From JAFECT01 sp963838235 (GTDB taxonomy: Bacteria > Pseudomonadota > Alphaproteobacteria > Caulobacterales > Caulobacteraceae): 64,000 bases of DNA. Each line of letters begins with the position of its first letter. Position 1 is the stretch's first letter. A model generated the notes under the pieces. The model ran no database searches. It saw only the letters and a list, made by a program, of their open reading frames with translations, and had not been told where the DNA came from. The translations under genes and the position numbers were made by a program. Of this stretch, positions 18,607 to 29,950 are shown piece after piece. Location of the stretch: assembly GCA_963838235.1 (NCBI GenBank), contig CAWIQJ010000005.1, forward strand, positions 1,240,001-1,304,000, given 5' to 3'.

Positions 18607-18975
18607 TCCAGCGCTCCTTTTCTCCACTCGTAGATGAAGCCCACGGTCAGGACGCCGAGGAAGCCCATCATCGACCAGAAGGCGAACTCCGTCTGCGGCG
18701 TGCGGCAGCCGAACAGCGCCACCGCCCACGGGAACAGGAAGGCCACTTCCAGGTCGAAGATGATGAAAAGGATCGAGACCAGGTAGAACCGGACATCGAA
18801 CTTCAGCCGGGCGTCTTCGAAGGCGTTGAAGCCGCACTCGTAGGCGGAGATCTTCTCGGCGTCGGGCTGGCCGGGAGCGACCACCCAGGCGGCCAGCATG
18901 AAGCCCAGGCCGAGGGCCGTCGCGATGCGCGATGAAGATCACGATCGGCAGGTACTGGAGCAGGAACGCGTTCAT
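18597..18975 (-). CDS. nuoA: NADH-quinone oxidoreductase subunit A (one frameshift)
   Basis: Small three-helix membrane subunit and first gene of the nuo cluster. The start is ATG 18975 (MNAFLLQYLPIVIFI); a shift near 18929 leads into LGLGFMLAAWVVAPG and the conserved loop SAYECGFNAFEDARLKFDVR. It ends WRKGALEWE at 18597; ~125 residues. The RBS is GACGAGG, 5 nt before the ATG. The promoter candidate is at 19015-19043. Confidence 0.94.
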
Positions 18976-19014
18976 CGGGGCCTCGTCCGCCGGGAAGACA
19001 GGCGGATTCGGCCG

Positions 19015-19043
19015 CTTTTAGACCAGCCCGACGGGGCTATCAA
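19015..19043 (-). promoter_or_regulatory. Candidate promoter for the nuo operon
   Basis: The minus strand reads TTGATAG (19043-19037), then 14 nt, then TCTAAAAG (19022-19015). The 14-nt spacing and the CTAAAA core agree with the Caulobacter housekeeping consensus. The nuoA ATG is 40 nt downstream. It is the best match I found in this spacer. Confidence 0.5.
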
Positions 19044-19128
19044 ACCCTAGATCAGACCGCGGGTCGCCGGGCCGCCGTCCCTTGAGATTCCAAGCCCCGA
19101 GGGGTTCGGATTGCGGCGCTTTCTCCGC

Positions 19129-19158
19129 TTGACACCCTTCGGCCCCCTCCCCTATTTG
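19129..19158 (+). promoter_or_regulatory. Promoter of tRNA-Asp
   Basis: A perfect TTGACA (19129-19134) is followed by CTATTT/TATTTG (19152-19158), 17-18 nt away by sigma70 spacing. The tRNA begins at 19198, ~30 nt after the expected transcript start. It is strong by sequence. Confidence 0.65.
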
Positions 19159-19197
19159 ACGCCCCTCACGCACGGGGCCCGTTTCGGCCCCTGCGAC

Positions 19198-19274
<77 letters not shown>

Positions 19275-19309
19275 TTTCGTGCGGCGACCCTCAAATCCGA
19301 GCAACCGGT

Positions 19310-20575
19310 TCAAACCGCTGGCCGATTTGCCCGCGCGAGGTTCGCCAGCCACGTGGGCCGGTCCGCGGCGGCGAAGGTGTCCCGCCGCGTCGCCCAGACG
19401 GCCAGGCCCAGGCCCGCGGCCATCGCAACCGCGCCGACGGGCGGCCAGCCGTGGTGGGTGTTGAGGCCCCAAAGGCTCGCGATCACCATCAGGACCGGCG
19501 CGGCCCAGAGCAGCGCGACACCCCACCGCCATTTGGCCGAAACGTCGAGTTCGGGTCGCACCGCGCCGGCGAGCAGCAGGCAGAGCGCGAGCGCGGGCAT
19601 GTCGTAGTTGAAGCCGTAGGGGGTCGCCAGGAAGGTCGCGGCGATGAGCACGATGCGGTCGACGGCGTCGATCTCGCGACGGCCGCGTGCGCGACCGAGG
19701 AACAGAACCGCCGTGAGGGCGATCATGCTCACGCTGACCAGCGCCTGCACCGCCCACGCGAGCGGCCATGTGCCGCCGGCGACCGAGACGGCGATCGCGG
19801 GACTCGGCGTCATGGCGCGCCACATGCCGTCGCCGTGGTAGAGCAGGCCCTGATAGGGGAGCGTCTTTTCGAGATAGAGGCGCCACGGCTCGACGCCGAC
19901 GACGAGGACGGTCAGGGCGGCGAGCCCGATCGCGGTCGCGGTCGCCGCGCCGATTGTCTTCCACCGCCCGGCGCAGATCAGCGCGATCGGCAGCAGCACG
20001 CCGAGCTGTGGTTTCACGGTCAACAGACCGATCAGCACGCCCGCCAGAACCGGCCGGCGATCGACCAGTCGCAACGCCGCCACCAGCATAGCGCCGATGA
20101 TGAGGCCGTTCTGGCCGTCGTCGAGACAGACGAGCACCGCCGGCGCGAGCACCAGGGCAATGATGATCGACGGCCGTTTCGTATACGGCCAACCCGCCGC
20201 CACCAGCAGGCCGGCGCCCAGCAAGCTCCACAGCGCCAGGGCGAGGGCGTAGCGCAAGAGACCGAGCCAGGCGATGAACGGCAGGAAGGTCGGCGGATAG
20301 CTGAAGCTGAGCGCGCCGAACCCCTCGCCCCAGGTCCGGCGCAGATAGGCCGAATAGGCCGCGGGATCGTAGAGCGTGCTGAGATGGCCGCTCAGGAACA
20401 GCCGCGAACCCGACCAATAGTTGAGGAAATCGCGCCCGACCACATGGCCGCCGAACTTGCCTTGGGCGAGGAACGGCAGGTCGCTGATCCCGCTGAAGAC
20501 GAGCACCAGCGGCGCGGTCAGCAGGGCGACCTTCACCACCCACGGCAGGCGCGTCACGGTCTGCACTGGCGTCAC
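19310..20575 (-). CDS. GT87-type (DUF2029) membrane glycosyltransferase
   Basis: 421 residues and about ten membrane segments. The N-terminal segment is followed by a periplasmic loop with acidic motif VVGRDFLNYWSGSRLFLSG and by FSYPPTFLPFIAWLG, both typical of the mannosyltransferase-like GT87/DUF2029 family that uses polyprenyl-phosphate sugars. The motifs LDDGQNGLIIGAML and GLLTVKPQLGVLLP are also typical. The product is unknown; it probably acts on an envelope glycolipid or polysaccharide. It lies alone between tRNA-Asp and the small secreted protein gene, with its start divergent from the latter. Frame intact. Confidence 0.8.
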   Translation of the reverse strand: MTPVQTVTRLPWVVKVALLTAPLVLVFSGISDLPFLAQGKFGGHVVGRDFLNYWSGSRLFLSGHLSTLYDPAAYSAYLRRTWGEGFGALSFSYPPTFLPFIAWLGLLRYALALALWSLLGAGLLVAAGWPYTKRPSIIIALVLAPAVLVCLDDGQNGLIIGAMLVAALRLVDRRPVLAGVLIGLLTVKPQLGVLLPIALICAGRWKTIGAATATAIGLAALTVLVVGVEPWRLYLEKTLPYQGLLYHGDGMWRAMTPSPAIAVSVAGGTWPLAWAVQALVSVSMIALTAVLFLGRARGRREIDAVDRIVLIAATFLATPYGFNYDMPALALCLLLAGAVRPELDVSAKWRWGVALLWAAPVLMVIASLWGLNTHHGWPPVGAVAMAAGLGLAVWATRRDTFAAADRPTWLANLARANRPAV

Positions 20576-20686
20576 GGCCCCTCCCCGGCGCCCGACTCAA
20601 CCGGCGGCGCCTGCGACACCTTATCTAGGGAACCGATCGCCCGACGACTTCGCTTTATCGCGGGGAGCTTCGGACAGGAGACCACA

Positions 20687-21106
20687 GTGACCAGGATAAC
20701 GCTTTTTGCCGCCGCCGTTGCGGCCGCCGCGCTCGCGGGCCAGGCCCTTGCGGATCCTCCGCCCAATACCGTGCAGCCGGCGCCGCCGACCACGACCACC
20801 CCGCCGCCGCCGGCGACCCAGCCTCAGATGCCGCCGTCGCAACCCGGCGATCTGCACCCGAACGCCGCCGTCACGCCCGGCCTCAAGGTCGGCATGTCGG
20901 TGAAAGACAACACCGGGACCACCATCGGCGCGGTGACGGACATGAAACCCGAAGCGAACGGCTCGGGCCGGATGTTCGCGGTGATCAAGATGGCGAACAA
21001 CGACGCCTTCTCGGTGGACGCTTCGAGCCTGCAGGTGGCGGACGAAGTGGCGACCATCAACATGACCCAGGCCCAGATCGTGGCCATGATCCACCCGCAG
21101 GGGTGA
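20687..21106 (+). CDS. Small secreted protein with Pro/Thr-rich linker
   Basis: 139 residues from GTG 20687, chosen because CAGGAG lies 6 nt upstream and the start gives a signal peptide (TRITLFAAAVAAAALAGQAL). A Pro/Thr-rich linker (TTTTPPPPATQPQMPPSQP) follows. The C-terminal ~70 residues (GLKVGMSVKDNTGTTIGAVT ... DEVATINMTQAQIVAMI) resemble a PRC-barrel-like fold by pattern; no catalytic residues are visible. Typical of conserved periplasmic proteins of unknown function in Caulobacteraceae. Confidence 0.75.
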   Translation: MTRITLFAAAVAAAALAGQALADPPPNTVQPAPPTTTTPPPPATQPQMPPSQPGDLHPNAAVTPGLKVGMSVKDNTGTTIGAVTDMKPEANGSGRMFAVIKMANNDAFSVDASSLQVADEVATINMTQAQIVAMIHPQG

Positions 21107-21119
21107 GATCTATTTTCTA

Positions 21120-21231
21120 GAGCGCGTTGCGCAAAAGTGGATTCCGGTTTTGCGGTCACAACGCGCTCAAACCTTGGATTTAGAGCACAATTCAACAATC
21201 AGATGAGTCCATCTGATCGCATCGTGCTCTA
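21120..21231. repeat. Two adjacent large intergenic palindromes
   Basis: Palindrome 1 (21120-21168): arms GAGCGCGTTG and CAACGCGCTC enclose GCAAAA/TTTTGC. Palindrome 2 (21181-21231): arms TAGAGCAC and GTGCTCTA enclose ATCAGATG/CATCTGAT. Elements of this design, with an AGTGGATTCCGGTTTT-like core, are common dispersed intergenic repeats in alphaproteobacteria. The last arm also supplies the likely TAG stop of the minus-strand oxidoreductase gene. They separate two convergent genes and could end both transcripts. Confidence 0.8.
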
Positions 21232-22838
21232 GCCGGCGCGGGCGTGTGAGGTGAAGGCCTCGCCGCCCGTCTCCGGACCTTCCAGAATTTGCGCGAGCAA
21301 GGCATTCAAGGCGTCGCGGCGCCGCGTTCGAAGGCGGCGGCCTGTTGCAAAGAGGCGAGGTCTCGGCCAAGCGTGGCGGCTGCCAGCACCGTGCCCGCCT
21401 TGAGATAGCGGACTTCGCAGTCCCTGCGACCCGGGTCGCCGTCAAGCTGAGCCGTATCCCATCCCGCCCCGGCGCCGACATAGCGGATCTCTGCGTCGTA
21501 GTGCGCGCTCCAGAAGAACGGCGGCTCGCGGAACGGGCGGTCCGCGCCCAGCATGTTGGCGGCGGCGGCCTGGCCCTGGCGCTCGGCGGCGACCCAGTGC
21601 TCGACCCGCAAGCGCGCGCCCGAGATCGGATCGGGATAGGCGGCGATGTCGCCGGCCGCCCAGATTGCTTCGGCGCTCGTGCGCAGCCGATCGTCCACAT
21701 GCACGCCGTTGTCGACCGTAAGCCCTGCCGCCTTTGCAAGATCGACGCGCGGCCTCACGCCGACGCCCAGCACCACGAGATCGGCGTCTAGCGAGCTGCC
21801 GTCGTCGAGGTGGACGGTCTTGCCTTCGACACCGCCGACGCTGCAACCGAGATGGAAGCGCACCGCTTGCGTCTCGTGCAGAGCGCGCACGAAGCCGCCC
21901 AGGTCGGCGCCCAGAACCTTCAGCATCGGAACCGCTTCCGGCGCAACGACGTCGACTTCGAGCCCGCGCTTGCGCAGGGACGCGGCGCATTCGAGGCCTA
22001 TGAAGCTGGCTCCGATCACCACCGCCTTCTTCGCCGATTGCGCGGCGGCGATGAGCGCGCGCGAGTCCGTCAGGCTGCGCAGAGTGTACACATGCGGCAG
22101 ATCGAAGCCCGGCGCCGCCGGTCGGATCGGCTCGGCGCCGGTGGCAAGCAGAAGCGCGTCATAGGCCAGGCGCTCGCCGGACTCGAGGGTGATCTTGTGC
22201 GCGCCGGGATCGATCACGGAGACCTTGGTCGAAAGGCGTAGCGCAATCCGGTTGTCGCGATAGAAGGCGTCGTCGCGGAGCGGAATCCAATCCTCGGGCG
22301 CGCTGCCCGCCAGATAGTCCTTCGACAGGTTGGGCCGGTCGTAGGGCGCATCGGCGTCGGCGCTCAACATCGTGAACTCGCCTTCGAAGCCGAGGCGCCG
22401 CAACATCTCCGCCGCCGCAAACCCCGCTGCGCCGCCGCCGACGATGACAATGCGATCCGGATGGCGCCGCTTGAGCGTGCGCTCGGGCGTGCGCGCCGGT
22501 TTGTCCTTGCCGCGGACGAAGACGCGATTGTTCTTCAGCTCCACCTTCCAGCGATCGAGTGTGGCGAACGCCGGCGCCGCCAGGGCTTCGCCGGTCCTGA
22601 GGCTGAAGCACGCATGGTGCCAGGGACAGCGCACGGTGTCGCCGACGCGCAGGCCCTGGGCCAACGGACCGCCGTAGTGGCTGCAGTGGGCGCTGAGCGC
22701 GACGACCTCGCCGCCGAGGCGCGCGAGGATCACCGCGTCGTCGCCGACACGTCCCGCGAAGACTTCGTCCGTTGGAATATCCGCGAGCGGCACGCCTGCG
22801 ATCAGGTCGGGTCCTTCGGCGGCTTGCGAACCGGCCAT
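21229..22838 (-). CDS. Rieske-domain FAD/NAD-dependent oxidoreductase (C-terminal frameshift)
   Basis: The start is ATG 22838, preceded by AAGGAG at 7 nt. A Rieske 2Fe-2S domain comes first (C52/H54 in HCSHYGGPL, C71/H74 in CPWHHACF). It is followed by a pyridine nucleotide-disulfide reductase fold with FAD motif IVIVGGGAAGFAAAEMLRR, the NAD motif VVIGASFIGLECAASLRKRG and WAAGDIAAYPDPISG. This domain order resembles AIFM3-type proteins and ferredoxin reductases. The first frame ends at 21306. A one-base shift near 21312 continues it as LNALLAQILEGPETGGEAFT to a TAG at 21229, which looks like the natural end. Confidence 0.82.
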
Positions 22839-22894
22839 GGGCAACTCCTTGGTCAACGTTCGTCAGATGCGCACGACCCGGCGAAGTTCCCAGC

Positions 22895-24133
22895 TCAGTG
22901 CACCAGGGGCGCGGCGCTTTCGTCGATGAAGGCTGGGGCGCCGGCGAGCTCGGCGTAAAGCTTCGAGAGATCGCAGAACACCTTGTCCCACGCGAAACGC
23001 GCCATCGCCCGGGCGCGCGCCGCCTTGCCGAGCGCCTCCAGGTCTTGCTCGAACAGGGCCTCGACCGCCTCGGCGAAGGGTCCGGCGCCGCCCGGCTGGG
23101 CGAGGCGGCCGATTGCATTGTCCACCGTTTCCGCCACCCCGCCCGCAGCGACGCCGACGATGGGCGTCCCGCAGGCCATGGCCTCGAGCACGATCAGGCC
23201 GAAGGGCTCGCGATCGTTGGCGTGGACGAAGGCGTCCGCGCTGGCCACCAGTCGCGCGACCAGGCGCGGATTGGCCTCGAACGGCAGAGAGTGAACCCGC
23301 GATTCGGACGGCAGGCCCGCGCCGGCTCCGACCAGGACCAGGTGATAGGGATCGCCCAGGCGCTGGACCGCATCGATCAGGACGTCGATGTTCTTTTCGC
23401 GAGCGGGGCGGCCGGCGAACATCAGGATGCGCGCGTCGGCCGGCAGGCCGAGGCGACGAAGCAGCCAGGGCCGGTCGCGCCGCTCGGGCCGGAAAGTCTC
23501 CACGTCCACGCCCAGCGGCTGGACGACGACACCGTCGACGCCGGCCTCGCCCAGGCGGCTGGCGATGAACCGGCTCGGCGCAACAACCCGGTCGAAGGCC
23601 TTGAAAAGCTTAGCCCAACGCTTCTCGACCGGCTTCTTCGCCCATTCGCCGAAATGCAGGGCCGCCAGGGCTGCGGGATCGGAGTGGCAGAAGCCGACGA
23701 CCGGCGCGCCGACGCGCTGGCCCGCCTCGAGCGCCGCCTGGCCCGGGGTGTAGGGATCGCCGGCCTCGATGACCGAGGGGTTCAGCGATTCGAGCCACGC
23801 GGACCACTTCTTGACGCTGGAGGGCCAGCGATAACCGTCGCCGAAGGGAAGCTTGGTCGCCTTCACCGCAACGATCCCGTCGCCGTCCACACCCGACCGC
23901 GCGCCGGGGACGACCAGGGTGTGGCGCACCCCCTGGCGGGCGCGCGAAAGCCAGGCTCGCTTGGCGGTCAGGTAGCGTTTCACCCCGCCCGAGCGCGGGG
24001 CGTAGAGCATGGTGGTGTCGACGAGATGGGCGCGCAGGTCCTCGGCGATCCGGAGCCGTCGACGGGCGCGGACGATGCGGAGATCCTCGCCGCCGAGCCA
24101 ATGAAACTCGAGATCGCGGTCCTCTACGCTCAT
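22895..24133 (-). CDS. Glycosyltransferase, GT-B fold (GT4-like)
   Basis: 412 residues, cytoplasmic, no signal peptide. The N-terminal domain has the Gly-rich acceptor loop MLYAPRSGGVKRYL. The C-terminal nucleotide-sugar domain has LMFAGRPAREKNIDVLIDAV and the E-x7-E motif EPFGLIVLEAMACGTP, followed by GGVAETV. This is the layout of GT4 retaining transferases; sugar and acceptor cannot be told. It is oriented like the Rieske oxidoreductase gene 57 nt downstream. The frame is intact. Confidence 0.85.
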   Translation of the reverse strand: MSVEDRDLEFHWLGGEDLRIVRARRRLRIAEDLRAHLVDTTMLYAPRSGGVKRYLTAKRAWLSRARQGVRHTLVVPGARSGVDGDGIVAVKATKLPFGDGYRWPSSVKKWSAWLESLNPSVIEAGDPYTPGQAALEAGQRVGAPVVGFCHSDPAALAALHFGEWAKKPVEKRWAKLFKAFDRVVAPSRFIASRLGEAGVDGVVVQPLGVDVETFRPERRDRPWLLRRLGLPADARILMFAGRPAREKNIDVLIDAVQRLGDPYHLVLVGAGAGLPSESRVHSLPFEANPRLVARLVASADAFVHANDREPFGLIVLEAMACGTPIVGVAAGGVAETVDNAIGRLAQPGGAGPFAEAVEALFEQDLEALGKAARARAMARFAWDKVFCDLSKLYAELAGAPAFIDESAAPLVH

Positions 24134-24553
24134 GCCTACCCCTCAATGCCCCCGCACCCGCCACGGTGGTCTGGTGTTCCGCCGACCAGGGCCCCCCAGC
24201 CCCGGTGCGACGACCATCGCGACCATAACGCTGTTGCGGCCCGAAAAGGCGAAGTCAACGCAAATCTGGCTTCGCCCTGTAGTCGGAAAGCTCCCTGCAA
24301 GGCGTTTATTACTTGATGAAATTCGCCCCTGGGGCGTGTTGTAACCAGGGAAACCGAGGCGCTGGCCTTGCCTTCGTCCGCGGGGCGCCGCAAGAGGCCT
24401 TCGGCCCGGAATCCACGGGCGCGGCGAATGCGCCAAGGTGGGACGGTTTCGCCTTGCATTCGCCGTAAAAACCAGAAAGTTGGGCGGTTATGGCGGCTCG
24501 GCCGGACCGCGCCGCGGTCAGGTCCGGCGCGAACGTCTGAGGGGTTAGTCTGA
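24134..24553. other. 420-bp leader region before the autotransporter
   Basis: No convincing gene. It separates the divergent glycosyltransferase and autotransporter genes and is less GC-rich than its surroundings. It contains two small dyads, GGCGAAG...CTTCGCC (around 24248-24277) and CGCCCC/GGGGCG (around 24325-24339). AGGGG (24540-24544) could serve as the autotransporter RBS. I could not fix a promoter. Confidence 0.4.
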
Positions 24554-27500
24554 ATGCGTGCATTGTTGGCAGCCTCGGTGGCTTTGGGCGCGCTTGCCCT
24601 CGCTCAAGGCGCGTGGGCCGAGACCAAGGTCGGCGACGGCTCCAAGCCGATCGACACCGGCACGATCAACAACGGCCAGCCCGACGACATCGATCTGACC
24701 GGGACCCTGACGCTCAAGTCGGGCACAGCGATCACCCAGACGTCGAACAACTTCATCACCGTCGACGGCACCATCAACATGGCGAACACCGCCAATGGTT
24801 CGATCGGCATCCTGGGCCAGGGCGGCAAGACCGGCTCGATCACCAACAACGGTTCGATCACCCTGTCCGACGGTTCGTCGCGGACCGACACCATCAACAA
24901 CGACGGCATCGCCGACGGCGCCTGGGCCAAAGGCGAGAACCTGTGCGCGATCTGCGTCGCCGGCGCAGGGACCTTCACCGGCAGCGTGGCCAACGCCTCC
25001 GGCGCCCAGATCATCGTCACGGCGAACAACTCGTACGGTATCTCGATCGGCGGCACGCCGACGGGGACCACAACCCTGGTGACAGGTTCGTCGACCGCAG
25101 GGGACAACGGGACAATCAGCTCGATGTCCGGCGGTCTCACCGATACGCTGACCGCCTTCGTCGGCAACCTGACCAACGCCGGCGTCATCAACATGACCGG
25201 GGACAACGACTACGGCATCGTCACCACGGCGCCGATCACCGGCGCGGTGAACATCGCGGGCTCGGTCAACGTGGTGGGCGCCAACTCGGTGGGCGTGGGC
25301 CTGTACGGCGACGTGAGCGGCCGGGTGGTGTTCGGCGGATCGATCACGGACACCGGCTTCAGCTCGACCACGGCGCCGACAAACTCCACCGCGCTGAACA
25401 AGGTTCTCGCGACAAAAAGCGACGTCCAGAACGGCGGTCCGGCCGTGGTGATCGCCGCGAACATGTCCCAGGGCGTGCTGTTCGACGCCGCCCCGGTCCT
25501 CAGCACCAGCAACCCCGACGTCGACGGCGACGGCGTGCCCGACGCGAACCAGACGACCTCCACCGTCTCGGAGATCGGATCGGCGCCGGCCATTCAGATC
25601 GGGTCTTCGACCAAGAACATCGAACTCGGCATCGTCGGCACGCCCGTCACCGCGTTCGCTGCGGACTACGACTTCGGCCTGATCATCAAGGGCACGGTCG
25701 CCTCCAGCGGCATCTATTCCGGCTTCTCCGCCACCGGCGTCGAGGTGGGCATCACCAGCCCGACGGCGCCGAACATGGGCGTGCTCATCGATGGCGGCGT
25801 GCGCGTGTCCGGTTCGATCAGCGCGGCGGCGATCGATCAGGCCGCAACCGGCATCCAGTTCGACGCCCTCAGCGAAGCCGACCTGCTGCGCGTCGACGGA
25901 TCGATCACCGCAACCTCGGCCGCCCAGTTGGGCCTCGACACCCATGACGCCACCACTGTCCTGATTGAGAACGGCGCGACGGTGAAGGCGATCACCAACT
26001 CCGGCATCCTCGAAGCCGAACTCGCAGTCGCTCGAAGGCAACGCCGTCGCCATCCGCGACCTCTCCGGTACGCTCGGCGACATCGAGAACAGCGGCGTCA
26101 TCCTGGCCACGGTGTCCGACCCTAACGCGCCGCCCAGCGACGAAGTGATCGGCGCGGCGATCGCCATCGACGCCCAGGCCAACACCACCGGCGTCACCTT
26201 TCTCCAGTTTCAGGCGCCAACTCCGGCGGGCTCGACCACGGCGCCCGCAGCGCCGTCGACCACCGGCGCGATCCTGCTCGGATCCGGCAATGACACCGTC
26301 GACATCGAGGCCGGCACGCTCACCGGCCTGGTCTTCTTCGGCTCCGGCACCGACCAGCTGACCATCAATAACGGCGCGACGGTCACCGGCGGCATTTTCC
26401 AGACCAGCGGCGGCCTTAGCATCAACCTGGAGAACGGCACGCTGAACGACGCCAACGGCGCGACGCTGGCGATCACCAATCTCAACATCGGCGCCAAGAG
26501 CACCCTGATCGTGACCATCGACCCGGCCGCGAACGGCGGCCTGGGCACGGGCGGCTTCCTGGTGTCGGGGACCGCGAACATCGCCGACGGCGCCAGTCTG
26601 GGCGTTCGCTTCACCTCGCTGATCCAGGGTCCGGGCGAATTCGACCTGATCCGGATGACCAACGCCGCGAACCTGAACGCCGGCGCCAACATCAACCTCG
26701 GCAGCATAGCGGCCAACGCGCCGTACCTCTTCGATGTCACCGCAGGCGTCGACACGGCAGGCGGCGACGTGTTCGTCGACGTCAGCCGCCGCACCGCCGC
26801 GCAGATCGGCATGATCCAGGCCGAAGCGGCCGAGTACAATGCCTTTTACGACACACTCAGCAAGGATCCGGGACTCGAGAGCGACTTCCTCGCCCAGACG
26901 ACGCGTTCAGGCTTCCTGAATCTCTACGATCAGATGCTGCCGGAGCACTCCGGTGCGCCGCTGCTGTCGCTCGCCTCGGGCGTCGATGCGGTGTCGCGTG
27001 CGCTGGCCGATCGCCGCCCGGTGGCGCCGATCGGTGAAACGACAGGTTGGGCGCAGGAAATCAACTTCGTCGCCAACAAGGACGGGGAGAACGCCCTGGG
27101 CTTCCGCTCGCACGGCTTCGGCATGGCCAGCGGTCTTGAAACCGGCACGGCCGTGGGCTCTTTCGGCACGTCCTTCGCCTTCACCTCGTCGGACATGAAG
27201 ACCGACGATCAGCAAGGCAACTCAAACCTTTCGGCCAACATGGTCGAACTCGGCCTCTACTGGCGTGCGACCGGTCCGCACATGCGCGCCTGGGCGCGCG
27301 CTGCGGGCGGCTACGCCTGGTTCGACAGCGAACGTCAGTTCGTGAACGCCGACGCCTCGACCATCCTTACCGCCAACTCGGGCTGGAACGGCTTTTCGGC
27401 CTCGGCCGCGGCGGGCATGAGCTATGAACAGGACTTCGGCCGCTGGTTCCTGCGACCGGAAGTGACAACCGAGTACTTCTACCTGGATGAAGCCGCGCAC

Positions 27501-27926
27501 AACGAAGGCGGCGGCGGCGCGCCCTGCCCCAATCCGCAGACGACGCCGCCGACGACCACGTGCGGCGCCAATGCGGATGCGTTCGACCTTGGCCTCGCCG
27601 CGCGTGAGGGACACTATTTCACAGCCTCGGCCTTGATGAACATCGGCGGAAAGTTCGGTGTCGATCAGTGGTTCCAGCCGGAGCTCCACTTCGGCTGGAC
27701 CCAGTACATCTCAGTCGATCCGGGTGTTACCGAAGCTTGGTTCTTGTCCGACCCGACCGAGCGCTTCCCGTTGATGGCCAACTCACTGAACGGCGGCGCC
27801 CCGGTGGTGGGCTTCCGCCTGCTGGCCAACGGCGCAGCGGGCTTCATCGCGCTGGAAGGCGACGCGGACCTGATGAAGACCTACAAGCGCTACCAGCTGA
27901 TGATCCGCGCCGGGTATCGGTTCTAG
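24554..27926 (+). CDS. Large autotransporter (type Va-like), one frameshift
   Basis: 1123 residues after removing one extra base near 26024 (the total length is 3n+1, as one insertion predicts). Residues 1-21 are a signal peptide (MRALLAASVALGALALAQG). The passenger (~to residue 770) is rich in Asn, Gly, Thr and Ile with repeats of the type TINN, SITNNGSITL and GVINMTGDNDYGI, as in beta-helix passengers. It includes a calcium-loop-like DVDGDGVPD and a CAIC pair. The last ~300 residues are the autotransporter beta-barrel, from AQEINFVANKDGENALGF to the terminal aromatic IRAGYRF. One barrel loop carries CPNPQTTPPTTTC. Likely a surface adhesin or biofilm factor (inference). Confidence 0.9.
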
Positions 27927-27955
27927 GAACCGGCCGCTCACGACGCAAAACGAAA

Positions 27956-27983
27956 AACGCCGGCCTCGAAAGAGGCGGGCGTT
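27956..27983 (-). terminator. Rho-independent terminator of glnBA
   Basis: AACGCC-x-GCCTC, GAAA loop, GAGGC-x-GGCGTT forms an 11-bp hairpin with one mismatch. On the minus strand it is followed by TTTTTCGTTTT, so it ends the glnA transcript, whose stop is ~30 nt upstream. On the plus strand no U-run follows. Confidence 0.8.
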
Positions 27984-28012
27984 GTCGTATCCGGCGCTTG
28001 AGGCTCAGCGCC

Positions 28013-29433
<1,421 letters not shown>

Positions 29434-29478
29434 GGCTCGTGATCCCCTTGCTGAGTTCGATGATGCGATGGATGCGGT

Positions 29479-29817
29479 CTAGATGGCCGCGGCGCCGGTT
29501 TCGCCGGTGCGGATGCGGACGACCTCGGTGATGTCGGAGACGAAGATCTTGCCGTCGCCGATCCGGCCGGTGCGGGCGGCGGTCTGGATGGCCTCGAGGG
29601 CGGGCTGCAGCTGGTCGTCGGCGACCACCACCTCGATCTTGATCTTGGGCAGGAAGTCGACGACGTACTCGGCCCCGCGGTAGAGCTCGGTGTGGCCCTT
29701 CTGGCGGCCGTAGCCCTTGGCCTCCAGCACGGTCATGCCCTGCACGCCCAGCTCCTGCAGCGCCTCCTTCACCTCGTCGAGCTTGAACGGCTTGATGATG
29801 GCTTCGATCTTCTTCAT
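29479..29817 (-). CDS. glnB: Nitrogen regulatory protein PII
   Basis: 112 residues from ATG 29817; the open frame extends upstream, but only this start gives the PII N-terminus MKKIEAIIKPFKLDEVKEAL. The T-loop carries the uridylylation tyrosine Y51 in KGHTELYRGAEYVVDFLPK. The signatures GDGKIFVSDI and VVRIRTGETG are present. It senses 2-oxoglutarate and ATP/ADP and signals glutamine state to GlnD, GlnE and NtrB. The upstream gene of glnBA; intact. Confidence 0.97.
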   Translation of the reverse strand: MKKIEAIIKPFKLDEVKEALQELGVQGMTVLEAKGYGRQKGHTELYRGAEYVVDFLPKIKIEVVVADDQLQPALEAIQTAARTGRIGDGKIFVSDITEVVRIRTGETGAAAI

Positions 29818-29855
29818 GCTGATTCCGGGTGAGCAGCCCGGGCCCGGATAGGATA

Positions 29856-29876
29856 TTGCATTGCAGCATAATGCAA
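29856..29876. promoter_or_regulatory. Inverted repeat upstream of glnB (NtrC-site-like)
   Basis: TTGCATT and AATGCAA are perfect 7-bp arms 7 nt apart, 39 nt before the glnB start and between divergent glnB and nnr. The shape recalls the NtrC site (TGCAC-N-GTGCA). I found no convincing sigma54 -24/-12 element, so the assignment is tentative. Confidence 0.4.
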
Positions 29877-29950
29877 GATGCATTTGCTGACGCACGTGCG
29901 GGAACGGACGATCGGCCGCGCCCGGAGGCGGGTCGCAAGGAGGTTTGCCG

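Noticed and set aside
11435..18975. nuoA-G as a set of pseudogenes
   Set aside because: Every fragment remains conserved in some frame, starts and stops keep normal operon overlaps (GTGA, TGATG), and shifts are single-base. Sequence error is the simpler explanation.
24554..26110. Programmed frameshifting in the autotransporter
   Set aside because: No slippery heptamer is visible near 26024, and the total length differs by exactly one base from an intact frame, as for a one-base error.
29818..29950. A sigma54 promoter for glnB
   Set aside because: I looked for TGGCAC-N5-TTGCA on the minus strand. The nearest match (TTGCAT...CTGCAA) lacks GG and has the wrong spacing.
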